From Acidovorax sp. (GTDB lineage: Bacteria > Pseudomonadota > Gammaproteobacteria > Burkholderiales > Burkholderiaceae_C), in contig JASLFM010000485.1 of assembly GCA_030150585.1 (NCBI GenBank), forward strand, positions 1-8,885: DNA of 8,885 nt. Reading direction: 5' to 3'. The notes beneath the pieces were generated by a model. That model was not told where the DNA came from. It saw only the letters and a program-made list of their open reading frames with translations, and ran no database searches. Positions 5,631-8,885 of this stretch are shown here, one piece after another. Within the stretch, counting starts at the first letter, position 1; every line of letters starts with the position of its first letter. The position numbers and the translations under genes are program-made.

Positions 5631-6053
5631 TTAGGCCGAGACTAGCGCCCGCATCCAGTCGGGCAACGTGGCGGCTTTCTGCTGCGGAAAATCCACCCAG
5701 ATCGTCGTGGCGCCGCCGGCCGCGCAAATCTCGCCGGGCCGGTCCACACGCTCCATCGTGCCCCAGGTCTCGAACGTGGTGCGGCCCGGATCGCTCACGT
5801 AGAGCTTGAGCAGCACATCGGCTGGGTATTCGAGCTGGCGGTAGAAGTTGCAGAACGCATTGACGATCACAGGGCCCTGGCCGTGCGGATCAGGGTTGCA
5901 GCCCACGGACACCATCCACTCAATGCGTGCCGTCTCGAGGTAGCGGAAGTACACGGTGTTGTTCACATGGCCCATGGCGTCCATGTCGCCCCAACGCACG
6001 GGAAAACGCATCTCGTAGACCAGCTTCTTCTGCTCGGGAATCTCAATCTTCAT
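5631..6053 (-). CDS. Hotdog-fold acyl-CoA thioesterase (4HBT/YbgC type)
   Basis: A 140-residue single hotdog-domain protein. The N-terminal signature VRWGDMDAMGHVNNTVYFRYLE (19-40) is the diagnostic 4-hydroxybenzoyl-CoA/YbgC thioesterase motif. Asp25 is in the position of the catalytic Asp, GHVNN (28-32) starts the long central helix, and the aromatic pair near 35-38 is typical. The later strands (VIVNAFCNFYRQLEYPADV, then TFETWGTMERV, then TTIWVDF) complete the fold. It hydrolyses acyl-CoA to the acid and CoA; chain preference cannot be told. Its ATG overlaps the exporter's TGA as ATGA (6053-6050), so translation is probably coupled. It is the last gene of the minus-strand operon headed by the short-chain dehydrogenase, and ends 4 bases from the convergent exported-protein gene. 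Confidence 0.92.
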   Translation of the reverse strand: MKIEIPEQKKLVYEMRFPVRWGDMDAMGHVNNTVYFRYLETARIEWMVSVGCNPDPHGQGPVIVNAFCNFYRQLEYPADVLLKLYVSDPGRTTFETWGTMERVDRPGEICAAGGATTIWVDFPQQKAATLPDWMRALVSA

Positions 6054-6988
6054 CGGTGTGCCTTGATGGATGCCATGATGCCCAGCGTGAACAATGCCAC
6101 GGCCGCCCACTGCGCAGCCGTGGGCCATTGGGCATCCCAAAGGAATGCATAGAGCAGCGCGAACAGCGTCTCGCTCACGATGAGCTGGCCGCACAGGCTG
6201 GGCGAAAGGCGCTGGCTCGCCATGTTCCACAGCACGGTGGCCAACCAGCTCGAGCCGAAGCCGATCGCGAAGCTGAGCAGCACGAACCACCCCAACCCCG
6301 GCAGGGCAGCCAACCGGGCCGCAGGTGTGCCCACGGCCAGCCACAGCAGCAGCCCCCCAAGCCCCGTGGCCACGCCCAGCCAGTTGGCCCAATCGCCCGC
6401 GCGCACGTCGGGATGGCGCCGCAACCAGGCCGCGTTGAGCAGCGCGAACACCGTCCAACTCACGAGCGCGCCCGTGGCGAACACCAGGCCGCGCCCGAAA
6501 TGCACAGGCGTCGCCCCCACCTCGCCGCCATGCAGATCGGCCATGAGGACCAGCCCCGCCACCGTGAGCGCCAGGCCCGGCAGCAGCGCCGCCCAGCGCA
6601 GCCCTTTCGGCTTGCCCAGCACCATGACCCACACCGGAATGGTGCCGATGATGAGCGCGGGCAGCGCCACGCCCATGTCGCGGATGGCAAGCACCAGCAG
6701 CAGGTAGTAGCCCGTGAAGCCCAGCACGCTCAGGCCCAGCGCCGCGAGCGCCTGGCGCCCCGTGGGCAGTGCGCGCGTGCGCAGGCCCCAGCCCATCATC
6801 ACCAGGGCCACCAGTCCGTAGGTGACGAAGCGCCCCGCTGTTACGTCGAGCGCCGCAAAGCCGCCCAGCATGCGCGGTGCCACGAACGACAGGCCCCACA
6901 GCGCGCCCGCGCCCAGCCCCGCAAAAATGCCGGTGGTAACCCCAGGATGGGGTACCGCGTCAGACCGCAAAGCCGTCGTCCGCGGCAA
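6050..6988 (-). CDS. EamA/DMT-superfamily transporter, 10 transmembrane helices
   Basis: A 312-residue inner-membrane protein of the drug/metabolite transporter (EamA) type. About ten hydrophobic segments are visible, near residues 18-38, 44-66, 82-101, 104-125, 132-150, 166-187, 200-219, 232-251, 262-283 and 291-307, consistent with two tandem five-helix EamA repeats. Family marks are ALWGLSFVAPRML (29-41), ITIG-like ALIIGTIPVW (111-120) and the closing SETLFALLYAFLWDAQWPT (272-290). Such proteins export amino acids, nucleosides or other small metabolites; the substrate is not evident. The start is uncertain: TTG at 6988 overlaps the dehydrogenase gene by 29 bases, another TTG at 6970 would overlap it by 11, and no ATG precedes the first helix. 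The gene is coupled downstream to the thioesterase by an ATGA overlap. Confidence 0.88.
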   Translation of the reverse strand: MPRTTALRSDAVPHPGVTTGIFAGLGAGALWGLSFVAPRMLGGFAALDVTAGRFVTYGLVALVMMGWGLRTRALPTGRQALAALGLSVLGFTGYYLLLVLAIRDMGVALPALIIGTIPVWVMVLGKPKGLRWAALLPGLALTVAGLVLMADLHGGEVGATPVHFGRGLVFATGALVSWTVFALLNAAWLRRHPDVRAGDWANWLGVATGLGGLLLWLAVGTPAARLAALPGLGWFVLLSFAIGFGSSWLATVLWNMASQRLSPSLCGQLIVSETLFALLYAFLWDAQWPTAAQWAAVALFTLGIMASIKAHR

Positions 6989-7742
6989 TCACGGCGCCAT
7001 TCACGAAGTGGCTCTGGTCGCTTGCGAGCATGACGATGAGCGCATCGAGGTCCTGCGGCTGCCCCACGCGCTTGCGCGGGAGCATGGCCACGAGCTTCTG
7101 GCCCTGTTCGGTCTGCCAGTGGTGGTGGTTGATCTCGGTGTCGATGTAGCCCGGGCACAGTGCGTTCACATTGATGCCGAAGCGCCCCCACTCCAGGGCC
7201 ATGGCGCGGGTCATCTGCACCACGGCGGCCTTGCTCATGCAGTAGGCGCCGATCTGCGGCAGCACCTTGAGCCCCGCCATGGAGGCTATGTTGATGATGC
7301 GCCCGCCCGTGAAGCTGCCCGGCGCGGCGCCGCGCGAGCGCGCGAGCATGCGCTTGGCCACTTCCTGCGCGACGAAGAACGCGCCCTTGGTGTTGGTATC
7401 GAAGATGAAGTCGTAGTCGGCCTCGGTCACGTCCTGCAGCCGCTGCGTGGTGGAGACGCCCGAGTTGTTCACGAGGATGTCGATCGAGCCCATCTCCGTC
7501 TCGGCATGGGCCACGGCGGCCCTGATGGAGTCGAGGTCGGTCACGTCGAGCTCCACCACATGCGCGTCCCCGCCCTCGCCTTCGATGCGGGCGCGCAGGT
7601 CCTTGAGCTTTTCCACGCGGCGGCTTGCGAGCACCACGGCCGCGCCGGCGCGCGCCAGGGTGCGCGCGAACTGCGCTCCCAGGCCGCTGGAAGCGCCCGT
7701 CACCAGGGCGATGCGGCCGGACAGGTCGATGGTGTAGGCCAT
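6960..7742 (-). CDS. SDR-family NAD(P)-dependent oxidoreductase
   Basis: A 260-residue classical short-chain dehydrogenase/reductase. The Rossmann nucleotide motif TGASSGLG is at residues 15-22, with S-R-R (40-42) after the second strand, a basic pair that favours NADP(H). LDVTD (65-69) and NNSG (92-95) follow. The catalytic tetrad is complete: Asn117, Ser154 (in NIASMAG), Tyr167 and Lys171 (in AYCMSK). The PGYIDTEI block (about 187-194) leads into the substrate loop. It interconverts an alcohol and a ketone, possibly a 3-hydroxyacyl group given the neighbouring thioesterase and ETF dehydrogenase, but SDR substrates cannot be read from sequence. The ATG at 7742 has GGGGAGA (7755-7749) six bases upstream. 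It heads an operon with the exporter and thioesterase and diverges from the ETF dehydrogenase gene across 142 bases. Confidence 0.94.
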   Translation of the reverse strand: MAYTIDLSGRIALVTGASSGLGAQFARTLARAGAAVVLASRRVEKLKDLRARIEGEGGDAHVVELDVTDLDSIRAAVAHAETEMGSIDILVNNSGVSTTQRLQDVTEADYDFIFDTNTKGAFFVAQEVAKRMLARSRGAAPGSFTGGRIINIASMAGLKVLPQIGAYCMSKAAVVQMTRAMALEWGRFGINVNALCPGYIDTEINHHHWQTEQGQKLVAMLPRKRVGQPQDLDALIVMLASDQSHFVNGAVIAADDGFAV

Positions 7743-7759
7743 TTAGAGTCTCCCCACGG

Positions 7760-7789
7760 ATAAAAATAGAACGATCGTTCGATTGTCTT
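7760..7789 (-). promoter_or_regulatory. Candidate promoter of the SDR-exporter-thioesterase operon
   Basis: On the minus strand AAGACA (7789-7784; 4/6 match to -35) is 18 bases before TTTTAT (7765-7760; 4/6 match to -10); TATTTT at 7768-7763 is an alternative -10. The 12-base palindrome lies between the boxes, so a protein bound there would block polymerase. This is a pattern match only. Confidence 0.3.
7765..7784. promoter_or_regulatory. Candidate TetR-family operator, GAACGATCGTTC palindrome
   Basis: GAACGATCGTTC (7769-7780) is a perfect 12-base palindrome. Allowing one mismatched pair, the symmetry extends to 20 bases (7765-7784). It sits in the 142-base divergent gap between the SDR operon and the ETF dehydrogenase gene, overlapping or adjoining putative promoter boxes on both strands. 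Length, continuous symmetry and the A-A-C-G/C-G-T-T arms resemble operators of TetR-type repressors of fatty-acid and acyl-CoA degradation in proteobacteria (PsrA/FadP kind). No regulator gene is in the window, so the binding protein is inferred. Confidence 0.6.
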
Positions 7790-7807
7790 GCTGCGCATGA
7801 ATACAAT
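7778..7807 (+). promoter_or_regulatory. Candidate promoter of the ETF dehydrogenase gene
   Basis: TACAAT (7802-7807) matches the -10 consensus at 5 of 6 positions. A weak -35 (TTCGAT at 7778-7783, or TCGATT one base later) lies 17-18 bases upstream, overlapping the right arm of the palindromic operator. The start would be near 7814, leaving a leader of about 70 bases. An inverted repeat, CGATTGT (7780-7786) and ACAATCG (7803-7809), also brackets this spacer. Confidence 0.35.
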
Positions 7808-7884
7808 CGGTCGCGCGCAGGACAGCGCCCCCAGGGCGCCATCCTTCGAGAATTCCCCATTATCAAACGCCCGATGAGACAGTC

Positions 7885-8885
7885 ATGACCAACGAAGAAA
7901 TCCTTGCCCAATACGGCCCCCGCGAGTCCATGGAATACGACGTGGTGGTCGTGGGCGGTGGCCCTGGCGGCCTGGCCACGGCCATCCGCCTCAAGCAGTT
8001 GGCCGCGCAGAAGGGGCAGGACGTCTCGGTGGTGGTCCTCGAGAAAGGCTCCGAGCCCGGCGCGCACATCCTCTCGGGCGCCATCATGGACCCCAAGGCA
8101 CTCACCGAGCTGATTCCCGACTGGAAGGAAAAAGGCGCGCCCCTGAACCAGCCCGTGACCGACGACGCCTACGTCTTCCTGGGCGAGAAATCGGGCTTTC
8201 GCGTGCCCAACTTCTTCCTGCCGCCCTTTGCGCAGAACCATGGCAACTACATCGTGCGCCTGGGCGACGTGACCAAGTGGCTGGCCGAGCAGGCCGAGGC
8301 GCTGGGCGTGGAAATCTTCCCCGGCTTCGCGGCTGCCGAAGTGCTTTACAACGAAAACGGCTCCGTCAAGGGCGTGGCCACCGGCAACATGGGCATCGGC
8401 AAGGACGGCGAGCCCACCGAGAACTTCCAGCTCGGCATGGAACTGCTCGGCAAGTACACCATCTTCGCGGAAGGCGCGCGCGGCCATCTGGGCCGGCAGT
8501 TGCTGGAGAAATTCCAGCTCAACGCCGGCAAAGATCCGCAGACCTTCGCCATCGGCATCAAGGAACTCTGGGAAATCGATCCGGCCAAGGCCAAGCCCGG
8601 CCTGGTGGTCCACACCGCAGGCTGGCCGATGGAAGACGACACCTTTGGCGGCGGCTTCCTGTATCACCTGGAAGACAACAAGGTCACGCTCGGCTTCGTC
8701 ATCGGCCTGGACTACCAGAACCCGTACATGAGCCCCTTCGAGGAAATGCAGCGCTGGAAGGCCCACCCTGCCATCCGCGCACACATCGAAGGCGGCAAGC
8801 GCATCGGCTATGGCGCGCGCGCCATCAACAACGGTACGCCGCAAGCGCTGCCGAAAACGGTGTTCCCGGGTGGTGCACTGGTCGG
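7885..8885 (+). CDS. etfD: Electron transfer flavoprotein:ubiquinone oxidoreductase, C-terminus missing
   Basis: The first 333 residues of ETF dehydrogenase (ETF-QO), the membrane-attached FAD and 4Fe-4S enzyme that passes electrons from acyl-CoA and other ETF-linked dehydrogenases to ubiquinone. The FAD Rossmann motif VVVGGGPGGL (21-30, G-x-G-x-x-G) is followed by VVLEKG with Glu53 for the ribose, then PGAHILSGAIMDPKAL (58-73), the typical stretch after it. Later blocks include the AEGARGHLGRQL motif (195-206) and GGGFLYHLEDN (255-265). The C-terminal iron-sulfur cysteines lie beyond the window; the full enzyme is about 550 residues. The ATG at 7885 gives the standard N-terminus; the GAG-containing sequence before it is a weak ribosome binding site. 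A long reverse-strand frame across it is a shadow. The gene diverges from the SDR operon and shares a palindromic control site with it. Confidence 0.97.
   Translation, partial: MTNEEILAQYGPRESMEYDVVVVGGGPGGLATAIRLKQLAAQKGQDVSVVVLEKGSEPGAHILSGAIMDPKALTELIPDWKEKGAPLNQPVTDDAYVFLGEKSGFRVPNFFLPPFAQNHGNYIVRLGDVTKWLAEQAEALGVEIFPGFAAAEVLYNENGSVKGVATGNMGIGKDGEPTENFQLGMELLGKYTIFAEGARGHLGRQLLEKFQLNAGKDPQTFAIGIKELWEIDPAKAKPGLVVHTAGWPMEDDTFGGGFLYHLEDNKVTLGFVIGLDYQNPYMSPFEEMQRWKAHPAIRAHIEGGKRIGYGARAINNGTPQALPKTVFPGGALV

Noticed and set aside
5927..7033. A 368-residue plus-strand frame rich in Gln, Arg and His
   Set aside because: It is antisense to the thioesterase and EamA genes, which have diagnostic motifs and membrane helices; the composition is that of a shadow frame.
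6841..8844. A 667-residue open frame on the minus strand across the ETF dehydrogenase and dehydrogenase genes
   Set aside because: It is antisense to the strongly recognisable ETF dehydrogenase and then in the wrong frame of the SDR gene. The translation is repetitive His/Arg/Gly-rich sequence typical of GC-rich shadow frames.
1..8885. Search for CRISPR repeats, tRNA genes, insertion-sequence ends, toxin-antitoxin pairs or defence genes
   Set aside because: Nothing with regular spaced repeats, cloverleaf structure, terminal inverted repeats next to a transposase, or defence-type domains could be supported by reading the sequence.

Overview
The window is GC-rich, densely coded bacterial DNA. 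It most resembles a beta-proteobacterium of the Burkholderiales, probably Comamonadaceae (Acidovorax/Comamonas/Delftia-like). This rests on the GC content, two Bug/TctC-type solute receptors in one operon, a lone AhpD-like gene beside an IclR regulator, and the style of the electron-transfer-flavoprotein dehydrogenase. The taxonomic call is an inference from gene style, not a database match. I found no tRNA, rRNA, insertion sequence, CRISPR array or phage feature, and no gene-free stretch longer than about 150 bases.

Region 1 (1-3381, minus strand) is a compact catabolic operon read right to left: a Bug/TctC periplasmic receptor, a metal-dependent amidohydrolase related to 2-pyrone-4,6-dicarboxylate lactonase (LigI), a second Bug receptor, and an RraA-fold protein related to 4-carboxy-4-hydroxy-2-oxoadipate aldolase, which runs off the left edge. 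Gaps are 22-32 bases. The likely theme is capture of an organic (poly)carboxylate, hydrolysis of a lactone-like intermediate, and aldol cleavage to a central metabolite. The substrate cannot be read from the sequence.

Region 2 (3382-5626) starts with a 127-base divergent control region full of short symmetric motifs. An IclR-family regulator gene follows on the plus strand, then a GTG-started AhpD/carboxymuconolactone-decarboxylase-like gene, then an unrecognised small exported protein. The IclR protein probably controls the divergent operon and itself.

Region 3 (5631-7742, minus strand) is a second operon: a short-chain dehydrogenase/reductase, an EamA/DMT-type 10-helix exporter that overlaps it, and a hotdog-fold acyl-CoA thioesterase joined to the exporter by an ATGA stop/start overlap. 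It meets region 2 tail to tail with only 4 bases between stop codons.

Region 4 (7743-8885) holds a divergent promoter region centred on a perfect 12-base palindrome, GAACGATCGTTC, which looks like a TetR-family operator. Beyond it lies the start of electron-transfer flavoprotein:ubiquinone oxidoreductase, cut by the right edge. The shared palindrome suggests that the dehydrogenase-thioesterase operon and the ETF dehydrogenase are controlled together, which fits fatty-acid or acyl-CoA oxidation.

Nothing here is a clearly new defence or mobile system. The most interesting points are the lactonase/aldolase/receptor combination, an unusual substitution in the aldolase-like protein, and the two symmetric divergent control regions.
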